Of a stretch of 64,000 nucleotides of DNA, positions 42,221-51,471 are shown one piece after another (the stretch's first letter is position 1; each line of letters starts with the position of its first letter). The notes beneath the pieces are model-generated. The model was not told the DNA's origin. It did no database searches and saw only the letters and a list, made by a program, of their open reading frames with translations. Location: the NCBI RefSeq assembly GCF_014649995.1, contig NZ_BMUC01000007.1:241898-305897 (forward strand). Direction: 5' to 3'. The DNA is from Streptomyces griseoflavus (GTDB taxonomy: Bacteria; Actinomycetota; Actinomycetes; Streptomycetales; Streptomycetaceae). Position numbers and translations under genes: made by a program.

Positions 42221-43255
42221 GTGTCCCACAGCACGGTGCCTCGGACCGACACCGAGGCCGAAGCGAAGGAGAACCGGCCACAGGCGCACGGCGGCGCCAC
42301 CGGGGCCGGGAAGCAGCCACCCGCCGGGAAGCTCAGCCTCAGGACACGGCTCCGGCGCGACCGCGTCCTGCTGCTGATGACACTGCCGGCCGTGCTGCTG
42401 GTGCTGCTCTTCAACTACCTGCCGATCCTCGGCAACGTCGTCGCGTTCCAGGAGTACGACCCCTACATCAGTGACAACGGGGTCGTCTCCATCCTGCACA
42501 GCCCGTGGGTGGGCGTGGAGAACTTCCAGCGCATCTTCGAGGACTCCGCCTTCTGGAACGCGGTGCGGAACACCCTGGTGCTGTTCTTCCTCCAGCTGGT
42601 CCTGTACTTCCCGATCCCCATCCTGCTCGCGCTGCTCATCAACAGCGTGGTCAGGCCCCGGGTGCGGGCGATCTCGCAGGCCATCCTCTACCTGCCGCAC
42701 TTCTTCTCCTGGGTGCTGGTCATCGCCGTGTTCCAGCAGCTGTTCGGCGGCGCCGGGCTGCTGTCCCAGCTGCTGCGCGACCACGGGTACGACGGGCTCA
42801 GCCTCATGACCGACCCGGACACGTTCAAGTTCCTGGTCACCGCGCAGAGCGTGTGGAAGGACGCCGGCTGGGGGATCATCGTCTTCCTCGCCGCGCTGGC
42901 CTCGGTCAGCCCCGACCTGTACGAGGCCGCCGCGATGGACGGCGCGAACCGCTGGCGCCGCATGTGGCACGTCACGCTGCCCGCGCTGCGCCCGGTGATC
43001 GCCCTGCTGCTGGTGCTGCGCGTCGGCGACGCCCTGACGGTCGGCTTCGAACAGATCCTGCTGCAACGCGACGCGGTCGGACCGGGAGCCGCGGAGGTCC
43101 TCGACACCTTCGTGTGGTGGAACGGCGTGCGCAACCAGGACTTCGGCTACGCGGCCGCCGCGGGGCTCGTCAAGGGCGTCATCAGTCTCGGCCTGGTCCT
43201 GATCGCGAACAAGGTGGCCCATCTCATGGGCGAGCAGGGGGTGTACAAGAAGTGA
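42221..43255 (+). CDS. Oligosaccharide ABC transporter permease (LplB-like)
   Basis: A 344-residue permease with about six helices after a polar N-terminal tail of 45 residues. The first helix is VLLLMTLPAVLLVLLFNYLPILGNVVAFQEY, and the EAA loop is LYEAAAMDGANRWRRMWHVTLPALRP. This is the LplB/YtcP-partner type. GTG 42221 has AAGGAG about 7 nt upstream. The stop overlaps the next GTG (GTGA). No ATPase gene is present, so a shared MsiK-type ATPase encoded elsewhere must drive it, as is known for several Streptomyces sugar importers. Confidence 0.9.
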   Translation: MSHSTVPRTDTEAEAKENRPQAHGGATGAGKQPPAGKLSLRTRLRRDRVLLLMTLPAVLLVLLFNYLPILGNVVAFQEYDPYISDNGVVSILHSPWVGVENFQRIFEDSAFWNAVRNTLVLFFLQLVLYFPIPILLALLINSVVRPRVRAISQAILYLPHFFSWVLVIAVFQQLFGGAGLLSQLLRDHGYDGLSLMTDPDTFKFLVTAQSVWKDAGWGIIVFLAALASVSPDLYEAAAMDGANRWRRMWHVTLPALRPVIALLLVLRVGDALTVGFEQILLQRDAVGPGAAEVLDTFVWWNGVRNQDFGYAAAAGLVKGVISLGLVLIANKVAHLMGEQGVYKK

Positions 43256-44187
43256 CCGCCGTCATCGACAGACCCGCGCGCAGACCAGGCCGCTGGGCGG
43301 CCCCGCCCCGGCCGGTGTGGGAGGAAGCGCCCGGCCGGGCCGGACTCGCCGGCAAGGGTCTGGTCCTGCTCCTGGCCTGCCTGGCCATCCTCTTCCCGCT
43401 GTGGATCGTCGTCGTCACCAGCCTGTCCACGCGCAAGGCCATCGACGAGGCCGGCGGGCTGGTGATGATCCCGACGGACATCACCTTCGTCGCCTACCAG
43501 GAACTGCTCAGCGGCGGCCAGGTCACCCGCGCCGCGCTCGTCAGCATCGGCATCACCCTCGTCGGCACCGTGTTCTCGATGACGGTGTCGGTGCTGTGCG
43601 CCTACGGACTGTCCCGCACCGGGTCGCTGGGCCACCGCTGGATCCTCATGGTGCTGCTGGCCACGATGTTCTTCAGCGCCGGCCTCATCCCCACCTACCT
43701 GCTGGTGCAGTCCCTGGGCCTGACGGACACCTACCTCGCCCTGATCCTGCCCAGCGCGATCAGCGTCTTCAACATCCTGGTGCTGCGCGGCTTCTTCATG
43801 GGCATCTCGCAGGAGCTGACCGACAGCGCCCGCATCGACGGCGCGGGGGACCTGCGCATCCTGTGGCAGATCGTGCTGCCGCTCTCCCGCGCGGTCGTCG
43901 CCGTGATCACGCTGTTCTACGCCGTCGGCTACTGGAGCGCCTGGTTCAACGCCTCCCTGTACCTGAACGACCAGGACATGCTGCCGCTGCAGAACGTCAT
44001 GATCCAGCTGGTGCAGAAGCAGGAGGCGCCGGTCGGTCTGGGACAGGCGATCAAGACGGGTGAGCTGTCCGGCCTCGCGGTGCAGATGGCCGTGATGGTG
44101 ATGGCGCTGCTGCCGGTGGCCGTGCTGTCGCCGTTCGTCCAGAAGCACTTCAAGAAGGGCATGCTCACCGGTGCCGTGAAGGGCTGA
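43252..44187 (+). CDS. Oligosaccharide ABC transporter permease (LplC-like)
   Basis: A 311-residue permease with about six helices; the EAA loop is LTDSARIDGAGDLRILWQIVLPLSRA, and the C-terminus FVQKHFKKGMLTGAVKG is the standard ending of the YtcP/LplC group. GTG 43252 overlaps the previous stop by 4 nt, which supports coupling. It is the second membrane half of the importer. A 121-bp gap without an operator or terminator follows before the GH74 gene, so one transcript may cover both. Confidence 0.9.
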   Translation: MTAVIDRPARRPGRWAAPPRPVWEEAPGRAGLAGKGLVLLLACLAILFPLWIVVVTSLSTRKAIDEAGGLVMIPTDITFVAYQELLSGGQVTRAALVSIGITLVGTVFSMTVSVLCAYGLSRTGSLGHRWILMVLLATMFFSAGLIPTYLLVQSLGLTDTYLALILPSAISVFNILVLRGFFMGISQELTDSARIDGAGDLRILWQIVLPLSRAVVAVITLFYAVGYWSAWFNASLYLNDQDMLPLQNVMIQLVQKQEAPVGLGQAIKTGELSGLAVQMAVMVMALLPVAVLSPFVQKHFKKGMLTGAVKG

Positions 44188-44308
44188 CGCCCTTGCCTTC
44201 CGGGGGAGCCGCGCCGGATACCGGCCGCGCGTCCCGTGCGGTCGATCGCGCGGTTCCCCCCGCCCTCTCAGGTTTCCTCCCCCACCCCCTCACAGGCGAG
44301 GTTCTCCC

Positions 44309-46495
44309 ATGCTCACCTCCTCCCCGAGCCGGCGTGCCGTTCTTGCCGGGGCCGCCGCCGTCGCCGCTGTCGCCGGTGTGCCCGTCCTCGCCGGCCGGGC
44401 GCGGGCCGCCGGGGCCTCCGGCTACCGCTGGCGCAACGTCGTCATCGGCGGGACCGGTTTCATCACCGGTGTGCTGTTCCACCCGCGGGTGCGCGGGCTC
44501 GCCTACGCCCGTACCGACATCGGGGGCGCCTACCGCTGGGACGGCCGGCGCGAGAGCTGGGTCCCGCTGCTCGACCACATCGGGTGGGACGACTGGAACC
44601 TCCTCGGTGTCGAGGCGATGGCGGTCGACCCGGCCCGTCCGGACCGGCTCTACCTGGCCTGCGGCACCTACGCCCAGACGTGGGCGGACAACGGCGCGGT
44701 GCTGCGCTCGGACGACCGCGGCGCCACCTGGCGGCGCACCGACCTCACCGTGCGGCTCGGCGCCAACGAGGACGGCCGGGGCACCGGCGAGCGGCTCCTC
44801 GTCGACCCCCGGGACAGCGACACGCTGTGGCTGGGCACCCGGCACGACGGACTGCTCAAGTCGACCGACCGGGGCGCCGGCTGGGCGCCGGCGGGCGGCT
44901 TCCCGGCCACCCCCTCCGCGACCGGCCAGGGCGTCACGTTCCTCGTCGCGGCGGGGCGCACCGTCTACGCCGGCTGGGGCGACGGCGGCGACACGAACCT
45001 GTTCCGCACCTCCGACGGCGTCACCTGGGAGGCGGTCCCCGGGCAGCCGTCCGGCACCGCCGCACGCGTGCCGATCCGGGCCGCGTACGACCGGCACGCC
45101 CGCGAGCTGTACGTGACCTACGCCGACGCGCCCGGCCCCAACGGCCAGTCGGACGGCAGCGTGCACAAGCTGCGCACAGCCGGCGACGAGTGGACCGAGG
45201 TCACCCCGGCGAAGCCCGACGCGGGCTCCGCCGACACCTTCGGCTACGGCGGTCTCGCCGTGGACGCCCGCCGTCCCGGCACCGTCGTCGTCTCCACCAA
45301 CAACCGCTGGGCGGCCGTCGACACCCTGTACCGCTCCACCGACGGCGGCCGCAGCTGGCGCTCACTGAAGGAGACCGCCGTGCTCGACGTCTCCGAGACG
45401 CCCTACCTGAAGTGGGGCGAGGACGAGCCCAAGTTCGGCTGGTGGATCCAGGCCCTCGCCCTCGACCCGTACGACTCGCACCACCTGGTGTACGGCACCG
45501 GGGCCACCCTCTACGGCACCCGCGACCTGCGCCACTGGGCGCCGCGGGTCCGCGGCCTGGAGGAGACCTCCGTGACCCAGCTGGTCTCGCCCCCCACCGG
45601 GAGGGCGCACCTGATCAGCGGGGCGCGGGACATCGGCGTGATGTACCACGAGCGGCTCACCTCGTCCCCCGCGCGGGGCATGGCGACGAACCCCGTGTCC
45701 GGATCGGCGACGGGACTCGCGCAGGCGGCGCGCCGGCCGGCCTACGTCGTCCGGGCGGGCTGGGGCGAGAACGGCAACGGCGCCGCCTCCCACGACGGCG
45801 GCCGGACCTGGCGGCCGTTCGCGTCCCAGCCCGGCATCGCCGAGGACGCACCGGGTCCGATCGCGGTCAACGCCGACGGCAGCGTGCTGCTGTGGTCCTT
45901 CGCGCACTGGGACGGCACGACGTACCCGGCCCACCGCTCGGCGGACGACGGCGCCACCTGGTCCGAGGTCCCCTCCTTCCCGAAGGGTGCCGTGCCGGTC
46001 GCCGACCCGGCCGACCCCGCCCTGTTCTACGCGTACGACACCGCCACGGGAACGCTGTTCGCCAGCACGGACGGGGGCCGCTCCTTCGCCGCCCGCGCGA
46101 GCGGACTGCCGGCCGGGGACAGCCAGTTCAAGGTGGTCGCGGCGCCCGGCCGCACCGGCGACCTGTGGCTGAGCGCCAAGGGGAACGGGCTGCACCGCTC
46201 CACCGACGGGGGCAGGAGCTTCACCGCGGTGGAGAGCTGCCGGGCCTCCTACACCCTCGGCTTCGGCAGGGCCGCGGCCGGCGCCGCCTACCCGGCGATC
46301 TACCAGGTCGGCTCCACCGGGGCGATCACCGCCGTGTACCGCTCCGACGACGAGGCGAGGACCTGGGTGCGCATCAACGACGACGACCACCAGTGGGGCT
46401 GGACCGGCGAGACCGTCACCGGCGACCCGCGCGTGTACGGCCGGGTCTACCTCGCCACCAACGGGCGCGGCATCCAGTACGGAGAGCCCGCCTGA
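44309..46495 (+). CDS. GH74 endo-xyloglucanase
   Basis: A 728-residue GH74 enzyme. A Tat-like signal, SRRAVLAGAAAVAAVAGVPVLAGRARA, predicts export. The mature part is two seven-bladed propellers, shown by repeated S-x-DGG-x-W/F blocks (RSTDGGRSWRS, ASHDGGRTWRP, ASTDGGRSFAA, RSTDGGRSFTA). ARTDIGGAYRW carries the first catalytic Asp (D70). GH74 cleaves the beta-1,4-glucan backbone of xyloglucan. ATG 44309 has a weak upstream site. Its stop overlaps the GH42 start by 1 nt. There is no attached carbohydrate-binding module, unlike many GH74s. This gene is the strongest indicator that the locus targets xyloglucan. Confidence 0.93.
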   Translation: MLTSSPSRRAVLAGAAAVAAVAGVPVLAGRARAAGASGYRWRNVVIGGTGFITGVLFHPRVRGLAYARTDIGGAYRWDGRRESWVPLLDHIGWDDWNLLGVEAMAVDPARPDRLYLACGTYAQTWADNGAVLRSDDRGATWRRTDLTVRLGANEDGRGTGERLLVDPRDSDTLWLGTRHDGLLKSTDRGAGWAPAGGFPATPSATGQGVTFLVAAGRTVYAGWGDGGDTNLFRTSDGVTWEAVPGQPSGTAARVPIRAAYDRHARELYVTYADAPGPNGQSDGSVHKLRTAGDEWTEVTPAKPDAGSADTFGYGGLAVDARRPGTVVVSTNNRWAAVDTLYRSTDGGRSWRSLKETAVLDVSETPYLKWGEDEPKFGWWIQALALDPYDSHHLVYGTGATLYGTRDLRHWAPRVRGLEETSVTQLVSPPTGRAHLISGARDIGVMYHERLTSSPARGMATNPVSGSATGLAQAARRPAYVVRAGWGENGNGAASHDGGRTWRPFASQPGIAEDAPGPIAVNADGSVLLWSFAHWDGTTYPAHRSADDGATWSEVPSFPKGAVPVADPADPALFYAYDTATGTLFASTDGGRSFAARASGLPAGDSQFKVVAAPGRTGDLWLSAKGNGLHRSTDGGRSFTAVESCRASYTLGFGRAAAGAAYPAIYQVGSTGAITAVYRSDDEARTWVRINDDDHQWGWTGETVTGDPRVYGRVYLATNGRGIQYGEPA

Positions 46496-48465
46496 TGCCG
46501 AACCTGAACGACACCACCCGCGGCCGCATCCTCTACGGCGGCGACTACAACCCCGAGCAGTGGCCCGAGGAGACCTGGCACGAGGACGTCCGCCTGATGA
46601 AGCGGGCCGGCGTCAACACCGTCACCCTCGGCGTCTTCTCCTGGGCCAGGATCGAACCCCGGCCGGGAGAGCGGGACTTCGGCTGGCTCGACCGGCTGAT
46701 GGACCTGATGCACGACCACGGCGTCGGCGTCGTCCTCGCCACCCCCACCGCCTCACCGCCGCCCTGGGTGGGACACCTCCACCCCGACACCCTGCCCCGC
46801 GACGCCGACGGCCGCACCGAGTGGTGGGGCGGACGCCAGCACTTCTCGCACTCCAGCGCCACCTACCGCCGCCTCGCCGCCGCCCTCACCGAGGACCTGG
46901 CCGCCCGCTACGCCGGCCACCCGGCCCTCACCATGTGGCACATCAACAACGAGTACTGCACCTACGACTGGGGCGACGAGGCCGCCGCCCGGTTCCGTGA
47001 CTGGCTGCGCCACCGCTACGGCACCCTCGACGCCCTCAACACCGCCTGGGGCACCGCCTTCTGGAGCCAGAACTACGGCGACTGGGCCGAGGTGCTCCCA
47101 CCCCGGCACACCCACTACATGAAGAACCCCACCCAGGTGCTGGACTTCAAGCGCTTCACGTCCGACATGCTCCTGGAGTGTTACACCGCCGAGCGCGACA
47201 TCGTCCGCCGGCACACCCCGCACCTGCCGGTCACCACCAACTTCATGCCGCTGTGGGCCGGTCAGGACGCCTGGCGCTGGGCCGAGGAGGAGGACGTCGT
47301 CTCCGTCGACCTCTACCCCGACCCGCGCGACCCGTCCGGGGCGCAGGGCGGAGCCCTGGTCCAGGACATGACCCGCTCCCAGGCCCGGGGCCCGTGGATG
47401 CTCATGGAGCAGGCGGCCGGAGCGGTCAACTGGCGCCCCGTGAACCACCCCAAGCCGCGCGGCCTCAACCGGCTGTGGTCGCTGCAGGCCGTGGCGCGGG
47501 GCGCGGACGCCGTCTGCTACTTCCAGTGGCGCCAGTCCCGGCAGGGCGCCGAGAAGTTCCACTCCGGCATGGTCGGCCACGCGGGCGAGGAGGGACGCAC
47601 GTACCAGGAGGCCGAGCGGCTCGGCGCGGACCTCGCCCGGATCGCCCCGCGCGTCAGCGGCAGCGGCGTCACCGCCGACGTCGCCGTGCTGCACGACTGG
47701 CACTCCTGGTGGGCGGGCGACCAGGAGGGCCGCCCCTCCCGCGAGGTCGCCTACCCGGACGTCCTCGGCGCCTGGCACCGGGCACTGTGGCGGGCCCACC
47801 TCACCACCGACTTCGCCCACCCCGCACACGACCTGTCCGGCTACCGGCTGGTCGTCGTCCCGCAGCTCTACCTCCTCACGGACGCTGCCGTCGACAACCT
47901 CCTGGCGTACGTACGCGGCGGCGGCACCCTGGTCTGCGGCTTCCTGACCGGCGTCGCGGACCAGGACGACCGGGTGCGCCCCGGCGGCATGGACGCCAGG
48001 CTGCGCGACCTGTTCGGCATCCGCACCCTGCACGCATGGTGGCCGCTGGAGCCGGGGGAGGAGGCCGGCTGCGAGGGCGGCCTGCGCGGCACCCTGTGGT
48101 CCGAGGAACTGGAACCCGACGGCACCGCGGAGGAGACCGTCCGCTACCGGGGCGGCGAGCTGGACGGGCTGCCCGCCGTGCTGCGCAAAGGACGCGCCTG
48201 GTACGTCTCCACGCTCCCCGACCCCGATGCCCTGCGCGCCCTGCTGTCCCGCGTCGCCGCCGGCGCCGGGGCACGGCCGGTGCTCGACGGGCTCCCGGAC
48301 GAGGTCGAGGCGGTGCGCCGGGGCGAGCTGCTGTTCCTGCTCCACCACGGCCGGGAGCCGGTCACCGTGGACGTCCCGGGCACCCACCGCGACCTCCTGA
48401 CGGAGACCACCGTGACCGACCGGATCACCCTGGGCCGCTACGGCGTGGCGGTGCTGGAGTCATGA
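46495..48465 (+). CDS. GH42 beta-galactosidase
   Basis: A 656-residue GH42 enzyme without signal peptide, thus cytoplasmic. RILYGGDYNPEQWPEETWHEDVRLMKRAGVNTVTLGVFSWARIEP is the family opening. The acid/base is E153 (MWHINNEYCTYDWG) and the nucleophile E305 (WMLMEQAAG). A trimerisation-type middle domain (about 390-590) and a short beta C-terminal domain follow. ATG 46495 overlaps the GH74 stop (TGATG), and the stop overlaps the GH95 start by 4 nt. In this context it should remove beta-galactose from imported xyloglucan fragments. Confidence 0.93.
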   Translation: MPNLNDTTRGRILYGGDYNPEQWPEETWHEDVRLMKRAGVNTVTLGVFSWARIEPRPGERDFGWLDRLMDLMHDHGVGVVLATPTASPPPWVGHLHPDTLPRDADGRTEWWGGRQHFSHSSATYRRLAAALTEDLAARYAGHPALTMWHINNEYCTYDWGDEAAARFRDWLRHRYGTLDALNTAWGTAFWSQNYGDWAEVLPPRHTHYMKNPTQVLDFKRFTSDMLLECYTAERDIVRRHTPHLPVTTNFMPLWAGQDAWRWAEEEDVVSVDLYPDPRDPSGAQGGALVQDMTRSQARGPWMLMEQAAGAVNWRPVNHPKPRGLNRLWSLQAVARGADAVCYFQWRQSRQGAEKFHSGMVGHAGEEGRTYQEAERLGADLARIAPRVSGSGVTADVAVLHDWHSWWAGDQEGRPSREVAYPDVLGAWHRALWRAHLTTDFAHPAHDLSGYRLVVVPQLYLLTDAAVDNLLAYVRGGGTLVCGFLTGVADQDDRVRPGGMDARLRDLFGIRTLHAWWPLEPGEEAGCEGGLRGTLWSEELEPDGTAEETVRYRGGELDGLPAVLRKGRAWYVSTLPDPDALRALLSRVAAGAGARPVLDGLPDEVEAVRRGELLFLLHHGREPVTVDVPGTHRDLLTETTVTDRITLGRYGVAVLES

Positions 48466-50675
48466 GCGCCACGCCCGTCCACGGAACCTGGGAGCCGCAC
48501 CCGGCCGCCCGCTGGGAGGACGCCTTCCTGAGCGGCAACGGCCACCACGGCGCCCTGGTGTTCGGCGATCCGGACGACGACCGCACCGTCGTCACCCACC
48601 ACACCCTCGTCCGCCCGGCCGAGGGCGACGACCGGCACCGGCGGCCGCCCGCGCTGGCCGGCCGGCTCGCCGCACTCCAGGACCGGCTGCTCGCCGGCGA
48701 CACGGCCGCGGCCGAGGAGTTCACCGACGGACGCCCCCTGCGGTGGGTGCGCCCCTTCCACCCGGCCTTCCAGATCCGTGCGCGGCGCGCGGAAAGCGAC
48801 CGGGACCCGTCCGGGTACCGCCGCGCGGTCGACTTCGCCACCGGCGTCGCGGAGGCCACCGGCGACGGCTGGGCCAGCCGCGTCTTCGTCTCCCGCGCCG
48901 ACGACGTGATCGTCCAGTACGTCACCGGCGCCGGACTCTCCCTCGACCTCTCCCTCGACCACCGCCTCCCCGGCGCCCCCGCCGGCCTGGGTGTCGGCCA
49001 CGGAGCCGTCCTCACGCCCGAGGGCGCCCTGCTGAGCCTGCGCGCCCGTTACCCCGGCAGCGACCTCGCCTACACGGGCGTCACCCTCGTCGCCGTCACC
49101 GGCGGCACGACCTCCCTCGCCCCGCCCGGCGTGCGCGTGCAGGGCGCGCGGTCGGTGCTGCTGCTCACCCGGGTGCGCCGGCACACCGGGGAGGCGGACG
49201 TGCTCACCGAGGGCCGCGCCCTGCGCGACCTCCTCGACGACGTGCCCGGAACCCCGTACGAGGGCCTGCTGGCCCGCCATCTGCCCCCGCACCGCTCCGC
49301 CTACGAACGCGTCACCCTCGACCTGGCCGCCGACCCGGACGAACGCGCGCTGCCCGGATCCGAGTTGCTCACCCGGCCGGGCAGCGCCGCCCTGCTCGAA
49401 CGGCTCTTCGCCGCAGGCCGCTACCACCTGCTGTCCTCCAGCGGTCTGCTGCCGCCCCGGCTCACCGGACTGTGGACCGGCGACTGGGACACCGCCTGGT
49501 CCGGCGCCTTCACCCACGACGCCAACCTCAACCTGCAGACCGCGTCCGCCGCCGCGGCCGCCCTGCCGGAGGTCACCGAGGCGCTGGCCGCCCTGATCCA
49601 GCGCCAGCTGCCGGACTGGCGGGACAACGCCCGTACGGTGTTCGGCGCCCGGGGCGTCGTCGCGCCCGCCCACAGCGACGGCGAGTCCGGGCACTCGTAC
49701 CACTTCAGCCGCGAGTACCCCCTCCACCTGTGGACGGCCGGTGCCGACTGGCTGCTCAAGCCCCTCGTCGACCACGACGAGACCCGCGGCGAACGCGACC
49801 CGCGCACCGCCGCCGCGCTCGCCGAGACAGCCCTGTTCTACGAGGACTTCCTCACCCGTACCGACGGCGAGGGCCGTCCGGTCGTCGTCCCCTCCTACTC
49901 CCCGGAGAACCGGCCCGCCAACGCCGGCTGGGGCACCGTCAACGCGGCCATGGACCTCTCCGCCGCCCGCCACGCCCTGCGGACCGCCGCCGCCTACCAC
50001 CCCGGCGACGCCGGCCGCCTGCGGGCCCTCGCCGACCGGCTCCCCCCGCACCGGATCAACGCCGACGGCGCGCTCGCCGAATGGGCGTGGCCCGGCCTGG
50101 AGGACTCCTACGACCACCGCCACCTCAGCCACCTCTACGGCGTCTGGCCGCTGGACGAGATCTCCCCCTACGACACCCCGGACCTGGCCGCCGCCGCCCA
50201 CCGCGCTCTCGAACTGCGCGGCACCGAGAACGACTCCGCGCACGGACACCTGCACCACGCGCTGATCGCGGCCCGCCTCCGGGACGGCGAGCGGGTCACC
50301 CACGCGCTCGGCCGGGTCCTCGACGGCGACTTCTTCCACGCCTCCCTGATGAGCGCGCACTACCCGCACCGCCACGTCTACAACGCCGACGCCGCCCACA
50401 CCCTGCCCGCCGTGCTGATCGAGGCGCTGGTCCAGTCCACCCCCGACCGGCTGGTCCTGTTCCCCGCCCCGCTGCCCGCCTACCCGAGCGGGCGGCTGCG
50501 CGGGATCCGCACCCGCTTCGGGGCCGTACTCGACCTGACCTGGTCCCCGGACGGCGCCACCGCCGTCGTCCGGCCGGCCCGCACCCACCGCGTCACCCTG
50601 TGGACTTCCGCCGGCGCCGAACCGCTCGACCTGGTCGCCGGAGAAGACCGCGTCCTCACGCCGAGGACGCGGTGA
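48462..50675 (+). CDS. GH95-family glycosidase (alpha-L-fucosidase/galactosidase type)
   Basis: A 737-residue GH95-like enzyme without signal peptide. The N-terminal beta domain opens with WEDAFLSGNGHHGALVFG. The (alpha/alpha)6 barrel shows GLWTGDWDTAWSGAFTHDANLNLQ and the family signature DHRHLSHLYGVWPLDEI (H552-R-H554). GH95 covers 1,2-alpha-L-fucosidase and alpha-L-galactosidase. Either could strip the fucose or L-galactose on xyloglucan side chains. HDANLNLQ differs from the more common N-x-N pattern, so the exact sugar is open. Translation is coupled to the GH42 gene by an ATGA overlap. GH12 follows at 34 nt. Confidence 0.85.
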   Translation: MSATPVHGTWEPHPAARWEDAFLSGNGHHGALVFGDPDDDRTVVTHHTLVRPAEGDDRHRRPPALAGRLAALQDRLLAGDTAAAEEFTDGRPLRWVRPFHPAFQIRARRAESDRDPSGYRRAVDFATGVAEATGDGWASRVFVSRADDVIVQYVTGAGLSLDLSLDHRLPGAPAGLGVGHGAVLTPEGALLSLRARYPGSDLAYTGVTLVAVTGGTTSLAPPGVRVQGARSVLLLTRVRRHTGEADVLTEGRALRDLLDDVPGTPYEGLLARHLPPHRSAYERVTLDLAADPDERALPGSELLTRPGSAALLERLFAAGRYHLLSSSGLLPPRLTGLWTGDWDTAWSGAFTHDANLNLQTASAAAAALPEVTEALAALIQRQLPDWRDNARTVFGARGVVAPAHSDGESGHSYHFSREYPLHLWTAGADWLLKPLVDHDETRGERDPRTAAALAETALFYEDFLTRTDGEGRPVVVPSYSPENRPANAGWGTVNAAMDLSAARHALRTAAAYHPGDAGRLRALADRLPPHRINADGALAEWAWPGLEDSYDHRHLSHLYGVWPLDEISPYDTPDLAAAAHRALELRGTENDSAHGHLHHALIAARLRDGERVTHALGRVLDGDFFHASLMSAHYPHRHVYNADAAHTLPAVLIEALVQSTPDRLVLFPAPLPAYPSGRLRGIRTRFGAVLDLTWSPDGATAVVRPARTHRVTLWTSAGAEPLDLVAGEDRVLTPRTR

Positions 50676-50709
50676 CCCCCGCAGTCCCCCCACCCATGGA
50701 AGGAACCCC

Positions 50710-51423
50710 ATGGCAACGAGCACCATGAGCAGGATCACCAGGGTCCTGCTGGCACCCGCCCTCGCGCTCGGCGCGACGGTCGGCCTCGCCTCCGCCCCCG
50801 CGCACGCCGCCGTCTGGAGCACCTGCGACCAGTGGGGCAACACCGGCCTGAACGGCTACACCCTCTACAACAACATCTGGGGCTCCGGCCCCGGAGCCCA
50901 GTGTTTCTGGGCCAACTCCGGCACCAACTGGGGCGTGTGGGCGAACCACCCCGACACCGGAGGCATCAAGTCCTACCCGAACTCCAAGAAGGTGATCAAC
51001 AAGCCGATCGCCTCCCTCGGTTCGCTCACCAGCAGCTACAACGTCACCGTCCCGTCCTCGGGCGCGTACAACACCTCGTACGACATCTGGGACACGGACT
51101 ACGACTACGAGATCATGCTGTGGGTCAATCACCACGGGGCCGTCGGCCCGCTCGGCTCCCCCCAGGGCACGGTGAGTCTCGGCGGGCACACCTGGAACGT
51201 GTACAAGGGAAGCAACGGGCACAACGAGGTCTTCTCGTTCCTGCGCACCTCGGACTCGAACTCCGGCACCGTCGACATCCTGCCGATCCTCAAGTGGATC
51301 AAGGACACCAAGGGCTGGATGGGCAACGAGACCATCGGTGACGTGCAGTTCGGCTTCGAGATCACCTCGTCGTCCGGCGGACTGGACTTCCGCACCAACA
51401 ACCTGACCGTCTCGGGCGGCTAG
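50710..51423 (+). CDS. Secreted GH12 endoglucanase/xyloglucanase
   Basis: A 237-residue GH12 enzyme. The signal peptide ends at AHA-A near residue 33, so the mature enzyme is extracellular and about 22 kDa. Catalytic residues are the nucleophile E134 (DYDYEIMLWVNHHG) and the acid/base E217 (VQFGFEITSSSGG). Two cysteines near the start (C39, C65) are placed for the usual disulfide. No binding module is present. It cleaves internal beta-1,4-glucan; with GH74 beside it, xyloglucan is the probable target, though cellulose activity is common in GH12. Last gene of the operon; a terminator follows. Confidence 0.93.
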   Translation: MATSTMSRITRVLLAPALALGATVGLASAPAHAAVWSTCDQWGNTGLNGYTLYNNIWGSGPGAQCFWANSGTNWGVWANHPDTGGIKSYPNSKKVINKPIASLGSLTSSYNVTVPSSGAYNTSYDIWDTDYDYEIMLWVNHHGAVGPLGSPQGTVSLGGHTWNVYKGSNGHNEVFSFLRTSDSNSGTVDILPILKWIKDTKGWMGNETIGDVQFGFEITSSSGGLDFRTNNLTVSGG

Positions 51424-51438
51424 GCGGCACGGCTCCAC

Positions 51439-51469
51439 GCCGCCCGCACCGGCCCGCGGTGCGGGCGGC
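51439..51469. terminator. 12-bp perfect hairpin between GH12 and the lacI-type gene
   Basis: GCCGCCCGCACC (51439-51450) pairs perfectly with GGTGCGGGCGGC (51458-51469), 7-nt loop. It serves convergent genes ending at 51423 and 51472. Confidence 0.85.
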
Positions 51470-51471
51470 TC

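Noticed and set aside
40343-43222. 959-codon minus-strand frame over the importer genes
   Set aside because: Antisense shadow of the binding protein and first permease.
47150-47162. Extra AAGCGCTT palindrome inside the GH42 gene
   Set aside because: It lacks the outer GA/TC of the operator core, and the codons (Phe-Lys-Arg-Phe) explain it.
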